This document shows, one piece after another, positions 18,789-26,215 of a DNA stretch of 40,948 nucleotides. Under the pieces are notes generated by a model that worked only from the letters and a program-made list of their open reading frames with translations, did no database searches and had not been told where the DNA came from. Position numbers and translations under genes: made by a program. Source of the DNA: CAUPWF01 sp964369425 (GTDB taxonomy: Bacteria; Bacillota; Clostridia; Lachnospirales; Lachnospiraceae); the NCBI GenBank assembly GCA_964369425.1, contig CAYJGW010000020.1, forward strand, positions 1 through 40,948. The letters run 5' to 3'. Within the stretch, counting starts at the first letter, position 1. Each line of letters opens with the position of its first letter.

Positions 18789-18888
18789 ATAAAAACTCCT
18801 AAGTATGTAAAAAATATAGTCATAAATATGAGTATATAGGGAAGTGGAAGAAAAAACAAGAGGCGAGAAAATAGATATTAAAAATAAA

Positions 18889-18918
18889 TTGTAAAAAAAG
18901 ATGAAAAGATGATATAAT
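18889..18918 (+). promoter_or_regulatory. Putative promoter of the aminopeptidase/SDR operon
   Basis: TTGTAA (18889-18894), an 18-nt spacer and a perfect TATAAT (18913-18918), placed about 32 nt before the ATG. Confidence 0.55.
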
Positions 18919-18949
18919 TATGAGCAGTACGATAGAGGAGAATTGAATA

Positions 18950-20371
18950 ATGGAGAAGACTATGGATAAGACATGGAAGCGTTATGATGAATTGCAATTA
19001 GAAGAATTAAAGCAAGTGAATGAAAAATATAAGAAGTGCTTGGATTTAGGGAAAACAGAACGTGAATGTGTAAATGTTACAGTTACTATAGCAATAAAAG
19101 AAGGTTATGTATCTCTTGAAGATGTTGTGAGAGAGGGGAAAGCTTTGGTACCTGGAGATAAGGTGTATGCAGTGGGGATGAATAAGACGATTGCTTTGTT
19201 CCATATAGGAGAAGAGCCGCTTACAAAGGGAATGAATATCTTAGGAGCTCACATCGACTCGCCGAGAGTGGATTTGAAGCAGAATCCATTGTATGAGTCG
19301 GACAGTATGGCGTACTTAGATACCCACTATTATGGCGGAATCAAAAAGTATCAGTGGGTGGCAACGCCGATGGCATTACATGGAGTTGTGGCAAAGAAGG
19401 ATGGTACGGTAGTAGATATCTGTATCGGTGAAAAGGATACGGATCCAGTGTTTGCGTTTACGGATCTATTGATTCACTTATCGGCTGATCAGTTGACGAA
19501 GAAGGCGAGTGTGGTAATTGAAGGCGAGAAGTTGGATCTGCTGATAGGAAATCGTCCGCTAGTAGAAGAAGTGAAAGACGGAGAGAAGAAAGAAAAGGCA
19601 GAAAAGAGTAAAGAAGCAGTTAAGGAGAATATTCTGAGTATTTTAAAAGCGGAATATCAGATAGAGGAAGAAGATTTCTTGTCAGCGGAGATTGAGATTG
19701 TTCCGGCAGGGAAAGCAAGAGATTGTGGACTTGATAGAAGTATGGTTATGGGGTATGGACACGACGATAGAGTGTGTGCATTTCCATCGCTATTTGCCAT
19801 TTTGGATATGGAGAAGGTAAAGAGAACGAGCTGTTGCATCCTTGTGGATAAAGAGGAAATTGGTAGTACGGGTGCAACGGGGATGCATTCAAGATTTTTC
19901 GAGAATGTAGTTGCAGAGCTTTTGGCGTTGACAGAAGGGGATTCACAGTTGTTAGTGAGAAGAACACTTGCGAATTCGCTGGCGTTATCTTCAGATGTAA
20001 GTGCGGGATTTGACCCGTCTTTCCCAGAAGTGTTTGAAAAGAAGAATACAGCATTTATAGGGAAAGGAATGGCTCTTAACAAGTACACTGGTGCAAGAGG
20101 GAAGAATACAACGAATGATGCCAATCCAGAATTTGTGGCAAAGTTGAGAAGAATATTTGATGATGCCGAGGTTGCGTATCAATTTGCAGAACTTGGAAAA
20201 GTGGATGCAGGAGGGGGAGGTACAATCGCTTATATTTTGGCACAATATGGAATGGAAGTGATTGATAGTGGTGTGGCAGTGCTCTGCATGCATGCACCGT
20301 ATGAGATTTGTAGCAAGGCGGATATCTATGAAGCGTATAAAGGGTATAAAGCATTTTTGGAACAAGCATAA
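18950..20371 (+). CDS. M18 family aminopeptidase
   Basis: A cytoplasmic dinuclear-zinc aminopeptidase of 473 residues. Metal and catalytic blocks are in order: ILGAHIDSPRVDLK (His and Asp), DKEEIGSTGATGM (catalytic Glu pair), GYGHDDR, and the C-terminal CMHAPYEICSKAD (His). A charged Glu/Lys insertion near residues 208-225 is variable in the family. GAGGAG lies 9 nt before the ATG. The short-chain dehydrogenase starts 37 bp downstream, so they likely form an operon. Confidence 0.93.
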   Translation: MEKTMDKTWKRYDELQLEELKQVNEKYKKCLDLGKTERECVNVTVTIAIKEGYVSLEDVVREGKALVPGDKVYAVGMNKTIALFHIGEEPLTKGMNILGAHIDSPRVDLKQNPLYESDSMAYLDTHYYGGIKKYQWVATPMALHGVVAKKDGTVVDICIGEKDTDPVFAFTDLLIHLSADQLTKKASVVIEGEKLDLLIGNRPLVEEVKDGEKKEKAEKSKEAVKENILSILKAEYQIEEEDFLSAEIEIVPAGKARDCGLDRSMVMGYGHDDRVCAFPSLFAILDMEKVKRTSCCILVDKEEIGSTGATGMHSRFFENVVAELLALTEGDSQLLVRRTLANSLALSSDVSAGFDPSFPEVFEKKNTAFIGKGMALNKYTGARGKNTTNDANPEFVAKLRRIFDDAEVAYQFAELGKVDAGGGGTIAYILAQYGMEVIDSGVAVLCMHAPYEICSKADIYEAYKGYKAFLEQA

Positions 20372-20408
20372 TGCGTAATAGGTTTTAAAAAGAGAGGGAA
20401 GTATAGAG

Positions 20409-21188
20409 ATGAATAAGGTGGCATTGATTACAGGGGCTTCTAGTGGAATAGGGAGAGAATTAGCGGTTTTACATGCAAAAAATGGTGGAGACATGGTGCT
20501 GGTGGCTAGAAGTAAAGGAAAGTTAGATTATATAAAGGAAGAACTAGAAAGTGAATACGGCGTAAAGGTGTTGGTGATATCAAAAGATTTATCCATGCCA
20601 GGAGCAGCAAAAGCGATTTATGCAGAAGTAAAAAGCAAGAACATTCAAGTGGAGTACTTGATGAACAACGCTGGGTTTGGCGGACAAGGATATTTTCATG
20701 AGAGGGACTTGGATAAAGATATGGCGATGATTCAAGTGAATATCACAGCCCTTACGGAACTTACAAGGTTATTCTTGCCAGAGTTTGTGTCATTGAATAA
20801 AGGTAAGATATTGAATACGTCATCTATTGCGGCAAAGACACCAGGTCCATTGCAAGCGGTGTATTTTGCGACAAAGGCTTATGTGACTTCATTTACCCAA
20901 GCAATTGCACAAGAAGTAGCAGAGACAGAAGTGACGGCGACGGCTTTAATGCCTGGAGCGACAGAGAGTGGATTTGCGAAAGTGGCAGATATGGGGAATA
21001 CAGAAGCGTTTAAAAAGACGACACCTGCAGAGGTGATAGCAAAGGCTGGATATGAAGGAATGTTAGAAGGAAAGCTGACGGTAATAGCAGGTGTTTCAAT
21101 ATTCCAAAGGATTATGCTAGGGATTGCACCATTTTTACCAAAGGATTTTGTATTACGCACAATGATGAAAATGCAACTAAAAAAATGA
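20409..21188 (+). CDS. Short-chain dehydrogenase/reductase
   Basis: A classical SDR of 259 residues. The cofactor site is TGASSGIG at residues 8-15, NNAG follows, and the catalytic Ser (NTSSIAAKTPGP) and YFATK (Tyr-x-x-x-Lys) are intact. The basic residue after the glycine motif (ARSKGKL) suggests NADP(H). The C-terminal tail with a hydrophobic segment (IFQRIMLGIAPFLP) is typical of the DltE/YqjQ-like subgroup. The substrate is unknown. Confidence 0.9.
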   Translation: MNKVALITGASSGIGRELAVLHAKNGGDMVLVARSKGKLDYIKEELESEYGVKVLVISKDLSMPGAAKAIYAEVKSKNIQVEYLMNNAGFGGQGYFHERDLDKDMAMIQVNITALTELTRLFLPEFVSLNKGKILNTSSIAAKTPGPLQAVYFATKAYVTSFTQAIAQEVAETEVTATALMPGATESGFAKVADMGNTEAFKKTTPAEVIAKAGYEGMLEGKLTVIAGVSIFQRIMLGIAPFLPKDFVLRTMMKMQLKK

Positions 21189-21202
21189 GAAAAACGATGT
21201 TC

Positions 21203-21236
21203 GAGTGACTGCCGTGTGACAATTGTGAGATATGAT
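21203..21236 (+). promoter_or_regulatory. Activator box A: direct repeats plus -10, upstream of the GGDEF-like/nudC/sortase operon
   Basis: Half-sites GAGTGAC (21203) and GTGTGAC (21214) start 11 bp apart. Ten nucleotides separate the second from a -10 TATGAT (21231-21236). The -35 position reads ACTGCC and is no match to TTGACA. The arrangement recurs at five more promoters on the right side of the window. Confidence 0.72.
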
Positions 21237-21304
21237 AGTAACAGGAATCGTAGGCGTTCGAGTGTAAAAAGAGCGATAATATATATAGAAAAGGGATAAA
21301 GCGT

Positions 21305-21706
21305 ATGAAAGAGAGTGTTGCATTAATCAAAGACGAATTAAATTTAGGCGATGTCAATGGCGTGTTTATCTGTGATTATGAGGTGTTTAAAAGATTTTAC
21401 CAATTACAGAGGCGACGCGCAAAACGGGATGGATCTACAGGATACATCGTATTGATTTCGTTGGAGCTAGAAGAAGGTAATACAGAAGATGGTATGAATT
21501 GCATAGAATGCTTATTAAAAGAGTGTTTTAGAGAAGAAGATGTGGCTTGCCGCTATTCAGAATCACAATTTTTGATGATATTTCCAGATTGTCATGGAGA
21601 TATTGAAGAGATGTTGAATAGAAGACTAGGAGCAAAATTAGAGAAGAACGATAAGTGGAAAGATAAGATTCGATTAGGTTATGGTGTGAATCGAATGACA
21701 GAATAA
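21305..21706 (+). CDS. Stand-alone degenerate GGDEF-like domain protein
   Basis: A 133-residue soluble protein clearly related to the C-terminal domain of the BTAD regulator at 26216-27415. Both share a Cys-x-Tyr-x-Val-Phe then Tyr-Gln-Leu then Arg-Arg pattern, a T-G/S-Y-x-V-L-x-S-L-E strand, a REEDVACRYSESQF-like block (REGDVVARYSGVQY in the regulator) and a C-terminal VN. The RYSxxQ position corresponds to R-x-G-G-D-E-F in diguanylate cyclases, but the GGDEF residues are absent, so catalysis is unlikely. First gene of a unit with nudC and the sortase. A role modulating the regulator is my inference. Confidence 0.6.
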   Translation: MKESVALIKDELNLGDVNGVFICDYEVFKRFYQLQRRRAKRDGSTGYIVLISLELEEGNTEDGMNCIECLLKECFREEDVACRYSESQFLMIFPDCHGDIEEMLNRRLGAKLEKNDKWKDKIRLGYGVNRMTE

Positions 21707-21724
21707 TGAAATTGAGGTAAGAAG

Positions 21725-22612
21725 ATGCTACAAGACATAGGAAGTTCTGTCTATAGCAATGAGTATACACCGAGAAAACCAAAGGCGTCTGATCTTGTGT
21801 TTTTATTTCAGCGCAATCAAGTGTTGATGATGAAAGGGCAAGAAGGGCAAGCCAAACAAATGATTAGTTACGAGAAGATGCAGGAATTTTTTAATAAATC
21901 CCTGCATCGACTCGTATATTTGTTTGCAGTGGATGATTGTGGTGTGTATCTGCTATTAGATAAGAATAAAGTAGAGTTAGAGAATGAAATAGAGATAGAA
22001 AGAATTGATAAAGTTGCTTTTGAGGATGTAAAAGTTCTGCGAGAGTATGAAACACAGTGGGTTAGATTTGCAGCAATCACTGCATTACACTTGTATCAGT
22101 GGTACAACAGCCGAGTATACTGTGGGGGCTGCGGCGAAAAGATGCAAGTGCATGAAAAAGAAAGAGCGATGCAGTGTACGAATTGCAAAATGGTCGATTA
22201 CCCAAAGATTTGCCCAGCTATCATTGTAGGTGTGGTGAATAAGGATAAGATATTGCTAACGAAATATGCCAATCGCGCATTTACCAGATACGCTTTAATA
22301 GCAGGTTTTTGTGAAATCGGTGAAAGTGTCGAGGCGACGATACATAGAGAGGTGCTAGAAGAAGTAGGTGTGAAGGTGAAGAACCTTCGTTATGCAGGAA
22401 GTCAACCTTGGGGATTTTCCCAAAGTCTGTTATTAGGATTTTTTGCTGATTTGGATGGAGAAGATGAGATTTCACTGGATGAAGAAGAGTTAGCAGAAGG
22501 TGTATGGGTTAAGCGAGAGGAGATTCCAGCAGACCAAGAAAATGAATTGTCTTTAACCTATACAATGATGAGGATGTTTAGAGAAGGAAAGGAACCAAAA
22601 CATGGAGAGTAA
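21725..22612 (+). CDS. nudC: NudC-like NAD(H) pyrophosphatase (Nudix hydrolase)
   Basis: A 295-residue protein with an N-terminal NudC-like domain, a four-Cys zinc ribbon (CGGCG then CTNC near residues 137-160) and a complete Nudix box beginning GFCEIGESVEATIHREVLEE (G-x5-E-x7-REVLEEVGV). SQPWGFSQS matches the SQPWPFPxS motif that sets the NADH pyrophosphatase subgroup apart, with two changes. Members cleave NAD(H) or remove NAD caps from RNA. It sits unusually between a signalling-type gene and a sortase, and its last 11 bp overlap the sortase start. A GAGGTAAG ribosome site precedes the ATG. Confidence 0.88.
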   Translation: MLQDIGSSVYSNEYTPRKPKASDLVFLFQRNQVLMMKGQEGQAKQMISYEKMQEFFNKSLHRLVYLFAVDDCGVYLLLDKNKVELENEIEIERIDKVAFEDVKVLREYETQWVRFAAITALHLYQWYNSRVYCGGCGEKMQVHEKERAMQCTNCKMVDYPKICPAIIVGVVNKDKILLTKYANRAFTRYALIAGFCEIGESVEATIHREVLEEVGVKVKNLRYAGSQPWGFSQSLLLGFFADLDGEDEISLDEEELAEGVWVKREEIPADQENELSLTYTMMRMFREGKEPKHGE

Positions 22613-23399
22613 GAAACCAAGGAGAGGTAGAAGGAATAAAGGGGAAAAAAAGTCCTACTGGCATATTCCCATACTGCTCATCTGTATTGGTGTGTTTGTG
22701 TTTTCGGCATTTCAGCTATTTACTATGTGGCAAGAGTATGAAAAAGGGGATGCTACCTATGAAGAAATCAATGCAATTGCGATTGATGAACAAGAAAGAC
22801 CAATAGAAGCGTATGAGACTTATGTCTATGACTTTGAAGCTTTAACAGCTATTAACCCAGATACAGTAGGGTGGCTTCGTTTTGATCAACCAGAGATTAT
22901 CAGTTATCCGATTGTGGCAGGTGTAGATAATCAAAAGTATCTAAAGACTGATTTTAATGGTGGAAGAAGTAATCATGGAACCATCTTTTTGGATATGAGG
23001 AATGCACCTACATTTACAGATAAGCATGCAGTGGTATATGGTCACAATATGCAAAACGATTCCATGTTTGGTGCGTTGAATGAGTATAAAAGTGAAGAGT
23101 ATTATAAGGCGAATCCTTATTTCTATATTTATACACCAGATGGAAAAGTGAAGAAGTATCAGATTGCAAGTGCTAGAGTGGTTGCGGAAGATGCGCCATG
23201 CTACAACCTTCAATTTGCTGATGATGCCCAATTTATGGCACATCTAGATGAAATGAAAAGTGGATCCCTTTATGATACGGGAGTACCATACGATCAATAT
23301 TCACAGTTAGTCACACTTTCAACTTGTACTGCCGCCGATGATGATCGATTTATCGTGCAGGGCATTCTAATAGAAGAAAGAGACGTAGTAGCACAATAA
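22602..23399 (+). CDS. srtB: Class B sortase
   Basis: A membrane-anchored transpeptidase that attaches proteins to peptidoglycan or to each other. A basic N-terminus is followed by one membrane helix (IPILLICIGVFVFSAFQLF, residues 24-42). The catalytic triad is visible: His148 in VVYGHNM, Cys242 in TLSTC and Arg249 in DDDRFIVQG. The length of 265 residues and a helix before the last strand fit class B. The ATG lies inside the end of nudC. A candidate substrate is the nearby product with an SIKTGD anchor. No terminator is obvious before the next promoter. Confidence 0.93.
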   Translation: MESKKPRRGRRNKGEKKSYWHIPILLICIGVFVFSAFQLFTMWQEYEKGDATYEEINAIAIDEQERPIEAYETYVYDFEALTAINPDTVGWLRFDQPEIISYPIVAGVDNQKYLKTDFNGGRSNHGTIFLDMRNAPTFTDKHAVVYGHNMQNDSMFGALNEYKSEEYYKANPYFYIYTPDGKVKKYQIASARVVAEDAPCYNLQFADDAQFMAHLDEMKSGSLYDTGVPYDQYSQLVTLSTCTAADDDRFIVQGILIEERDVVAQ

Positions 23400-23424
23400 A
23401 AAAAGTTGGGATTTTTATCAAAAA

Positions 23425-23477
23425 TGACCGTTTTTTTGCTTTCGTGTGACTGCGGTATGACTGAAGAAGTTTAAACT
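23425..23477 (+). promoter_or_regulatory. Activator box B, upstream of the first TasA-like gene
   Basis: Half-sites GTGTGAC (23444) and GTATGAC (23455) are 11 bp apart. An extra TGAC at 23425 is 22 bp upstream of the first, in phase. Ten nucleotides downstream is TAAACT (23472-23477), a weak -10. A perfect TATAAT at 23495-23500 is an alternative -10 at a longer distance. Confidence 0.68.
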
Positions 23478-23551
23478 TTTATTAAAGTTAGAGATATAAT
23501 ACCACTTATGTAGCAAAAAACTACATCATATAATAAAGGAGAAAGAAAGTT

Positions 23552-24208
23552 ATGAAATGGAAAAGAGTGTCGATTATTATTCTTAGTGTAGCCGTAGTAT
23601 TCGGCTTGGGAAGTACTTATGCGGCGTTCAGAGGGGCGTCAAATCCGATTAACCAAGAAGTGTCAGCAACGAATATAGGGGTAGGAGCAAAGCAATTTGT
23701 ACCAGAACCTGGCGAAGGAGATTCATGGAGTCATATTGATGGGGTGTTTATGGGAATGGTTCCTGGTAGTACAGTAGATATGACAATTGCAGCAGAAAAT
23801 ACTGGAGATACGGATGGGTATATGAGAATTCGTCTCAATGGAAGCTGGCAAAAAGATGGGGAAAAGTATTTCGATGTTGAGTCTGGAGTAGAATATACGC
23901 TGAATGATTCGGACTGGTTTGTTATTGAAGAGGTGAATGCAGATGGAACAAAAGGGGAAGATGTATATGGTTATTATAAAAGTCCAGTATCTGTAGGTGA
24001 TAGCACAAGCGACTTTTTGACAAGTTTTTCAGTATTATCCGATCCGACAGAGAACAGTAATGCATATGCAAATCTAAGTTTTATCATGGACTATGAAGTA
24101 GAGACAGTACAGACATTAGCGGCTGACGAAGCGATGCTAGCTCAATGGGGTATGGAAGCTACATTTGATGGTTCAGGAAATATCACAAGAATAGCAGAAC
24201 AGCAATAA
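23552..24208 (+). CDS. TasA/camelysin-like secreted protein with SipW-type signal
   Basis: A 218-residue exported protein. The N-terminal helix (VSIIILSVAVVFGLGSTYAA, about residues 7-26) followed by F-R-x-A-S-N-P-I-N-Q resembles SipW-dependent signals of TasA/CalY proteins. The mature part is rich in Gly, Asp and Ser and has GMVPGSTVDMTIAAENTGDT, a beta-sandwich strand pattern common in this superfamily, in which fibre subunits are known. It lacks a C-terminal anchor. AAAGGAG precedes the ATG. It heads a two-gene unit with the anchored two-module protein 14 bp downstream. Confidence 0.7.
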   Translation: MKWKRVSIIILSVAVVFGLGSTYAAFRGASNPINQEVSATNIGVGAKQFVPEPGEGDSWSHIDGVFMGMVPGSTVDMTIAAENTGDTDGYMRIRLNGSWQKDGEKYFDVESGVEYTLNDSDWFVIEEVNADGTKGEDVYGYYKSPVSVGDSTSDFLTSFSVLSDPTENSNAYANLSFIMDYEVETVQTLAADEAMLAQWGMEATFDGSGNITRIAEQQ

Positions 24209-24222
24209 GAGGGGGTAAAGAG

Positions 24223-24995
24223 ATGAAGATAAAAAAATTAATAACAGTCTTTACAATCGCTGTAATGTCGTTGCTGCCTACTATGAATGCAGGAGCATCG
24301 GGAACCACAAACGGAATTGTATTTGATGGAAATTCACAGCAATTTGTAACAGATTTACAAGGAACTGGTTTTACAGGATTATTACCAGGTGAGACAAAAG
24401 AAGTAAGTTTTACAATTACAAATCAAGATCCAAATGAGCTACGTTTTTATATGAGTACAGCGTTACTAGATAATATCGCAGCTAGTGGAGATGGAAATGC
24501 GGTGTATGATTTTAACATCTACCGTAACAGCGAAGCGGCACCATTCTTTTCAGCAGTAGTAGGAAAGACAGTGGAAGTATCAGCAGGGGCGGATCTTATG
24601 ACCGCTAACAACAAGATTTTGATTGATGCCTTGAATCAAGGGGAATCAGGAAGTGTTAGAATCGTATTACATCTTGATGGTGCGACAAACAGCACTTATA
24701 TGAATCAACAAGGAAGTATTCAACTTCAATTCAGTGCTGAGACAATTGATCCAGCACCGACAGTAACACAGACGACAAGTAGTTCAATTAAGACAGGAGA
24801 TGAGAACAACATCTTCTTGTATATGGGATTAGCAATAGGAGCAGCAGTAATTATGGGATCTTTATTAGTAGCGTTAAAAAAGAAAAACAAAAAGAATAAA
24901 AACAATATGATGATGATTGGTGTATTGGTATTGGGACTTGGAATGTTACTTCCATCTAATGTAGCATCAGCATCAGGAACACAGATGTATGAAGT
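24223..24995 (+). CDS. Anchored two-module surface protein, first module (gene continues across the N gap)
   Basis: The reading frame starts with a Sec-type signal peptide (KLITVFTIAVMSLLPTMNAGA). A beta-rich module of about 170 residues follows, containing LLPGETKEVSFTITNQ, which echoes the VLPG motif of the TasA-like proteins. Next comes a sorting-signal-like end: SSSIKTGDENN, a hydrophobic helix and KKKNKKNKNN. The IKTGD block suits a clostridial class B sortase. Instead of a stop, the frame runs on into MMMIGVLVLGLG..., a second signal-peptide-like segment, with no ribosome site before it. Joining the 55-bp overlaps at the gap keeps the frame and gives about 510 residues to 25910. Confidence 0.7.
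24941..24995 (+). repeat. 55-bp end duplicate, left of gap 1
   Basis: Identical over 55 bp to 25096-25150 on the other side of the N run. The duplicate ends exactly at the first N and its partner begins exactly at the last, which is how unmerged contig overlaps look. Confidence 0.95.
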
Positions 24996-25095
24996 NNNNN
25001 NNNNNNNNNNNNNNNNNNNNNNNNNNNNNNNNNNNNNNNNNNNNNNNNNNNNNNNNNNNNNNNNNNNNNNNNNNNNNNNNNNNNNNNNNNNNNNN
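24996..25095. other. Assembly gap of 100 N
   Basis: Exactly 100 Ns, a size commonly used as a placeholder for unknown length. The flanking duplicates suggest a true gap of zero with 55 bp counted twice. Confidence 0.97.
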
Positions 25096-25910
25096 GAATG
25101 TTACTTCCATCTAATGTAGCATCAGCATCAGGAACACAGATGTATGAAGTGTCTTTCAAAGCAGGAGTAAATGGAGAATTCGAAGGTGGAAGTAAAAGTT
25201 TGCAAGATTTGCAGGTGAGTTATAATGGAACTATAGCAGATCTTGGATATTACTCAGGGTTAGTAGATGCAGAAGACGGTTATACATTTGCAGGATGGTC
25301 AACAGGGCACACAGGTCTTGAGACACAGGTTGTTGTAACAGAGGATATGAACTTTGTAGCACAATACAACAGAATCGTTAATGAAGCATCTTACTCAGTT
25401 AATTACGTAGATGACTTTGGGAACATCATCTTAACTCAAAAGGTTGCAATGACAGAACTTGGAACTCAAATCTTTGAAAGTGCACCAGCGATTGAAGGTT
25501 ATACAGCGACAGTTGCAACACAAAGTGCTGTAATTGATGAGAAGAATGGTATTGAAATTACATTTGTATATAGTACAGATCCAACAATTGTAACAGAGAC
25601 AACTACAGTAGTTGTAGCAGGAGCAGCAGCGGCAACACCAGCAGCGACTCCAGCGGCAGCAGCAGCGCCAGCGGCGACTCCAGCAACACCAGTACCAGAT
25701 GGTCAAGTGCCATTAGCTGATGGAGCACAGGAAGATGAAAATGCAGAGCCAGAAAATTTAGAAGATGATGAGGTGCCACTTGCAGAAGGAATTGGGCAAG
25801 AGGCGGAAGCTAACACATTGCCAATCATTCTTGGGATACTTGCAGGAGTGCTTGCAATCGGAGCTGGAATTGCAGTATATGTAGTAAAAAAGAGAAAAGC
25901 GAATCTATAA
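25096..25910 (+). CDS. Anchored two-module surface protein, second module (3' part of the same frame)
   Basis: This part begins in the repeated overlap (GMLLPSNVASASGTQMYE), which looks like the end of a signal peptide. An InlB-like B repeat follows (YTFAGWSTGHTG...NFVAQYN), then a MucBP-like segment (YSVNYVDDFGNII...GYTATV...ITFVYS). An Ala/Pro/Thr-rich stalk leads to two VPLA(D/E)G blocks and a C-terminal helix (ILGILAGVLAIGAGIAVYVV) with a KKRK tail. No LPxTG or KTGD stands before this helix, so it may be a plain membrane anchor. A start internal to the frame is possible, but no ribosome site is seen. A terminator follows. Confidence 0.7.
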
Positions 25911-25932
25911 AAGATAAGTAAATGTTAACTAA

Positions 25933-26000
25933 CCCTTGCTTTTAATGTGAATAAGACAAAAATATTTGTTGAATTTACATAAAAAAGCAAGGGATTTTTA
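25933..26000 (+). terminator. Long-loop hairpin terminator
   Basis: CCCTTGCTTTT (25933-25943) pairs with AAAAAAGCAAGGG (25981-25993), followed by ATTTTTATG. The loop is long, about 38 nt. The stretch from here to 26215 holds no gene, only the promoter described next. Confidence 0.65.
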
Positions 26001-26060
26001 TGTAAAAAATAGCAAAAACATAAAAAAGTATTTTGCGAACTTCTCATTTTCGTAAGAATT

Positions 26061-26100
26061 GGTCACAGAGGGATATACGTATGCTATAATATATCTAAAT
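26061..26100 (+). promoter_or_regulatory. Putative promoter of the BTAD regulator
   Basis: A perfect TATAAT lies at 26095-26100 with no good -35. A single inverted half-site GGTCACA (reverse of TGTGACC) lies at 26061-26067, 27 nt upstream. It could mark autoregulation, but one half-site may be chance. Confidence 0.4.
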
Positions 26101-26215
26101 TATATTAAGATTTCAATGGAAATAATTGGTAACAGCGTTGAGGAACAGGGAAATTGGAGTAAAAAGGATATAGTTGGTAAATGTAAGTGTGGGGGAGAAT
26201 ATGAGGAGTGAAGGC

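Noticed and set aside
21305..21706. Active diguanylate cyclase
   Set aside because: The GGDEF/GGEEF residues are missing; the corresponding block reads RYSESQF.
24941..25150. Real tandem duplication or insertion site around gap 1
   Set aside because: The copies stop exactly at the Ns, have the same 55-bp length as those at gap 2, and collapsing them restores the frame, so an assembly overlap is simpler.
25431..25706. Open minus-strand frame rich in Cys and Trp
   Set aside because: It is the antisense of the Ala/Pro/Thr-rich stalk; its composition comes from GC-rich Ala codons on the plus strand.
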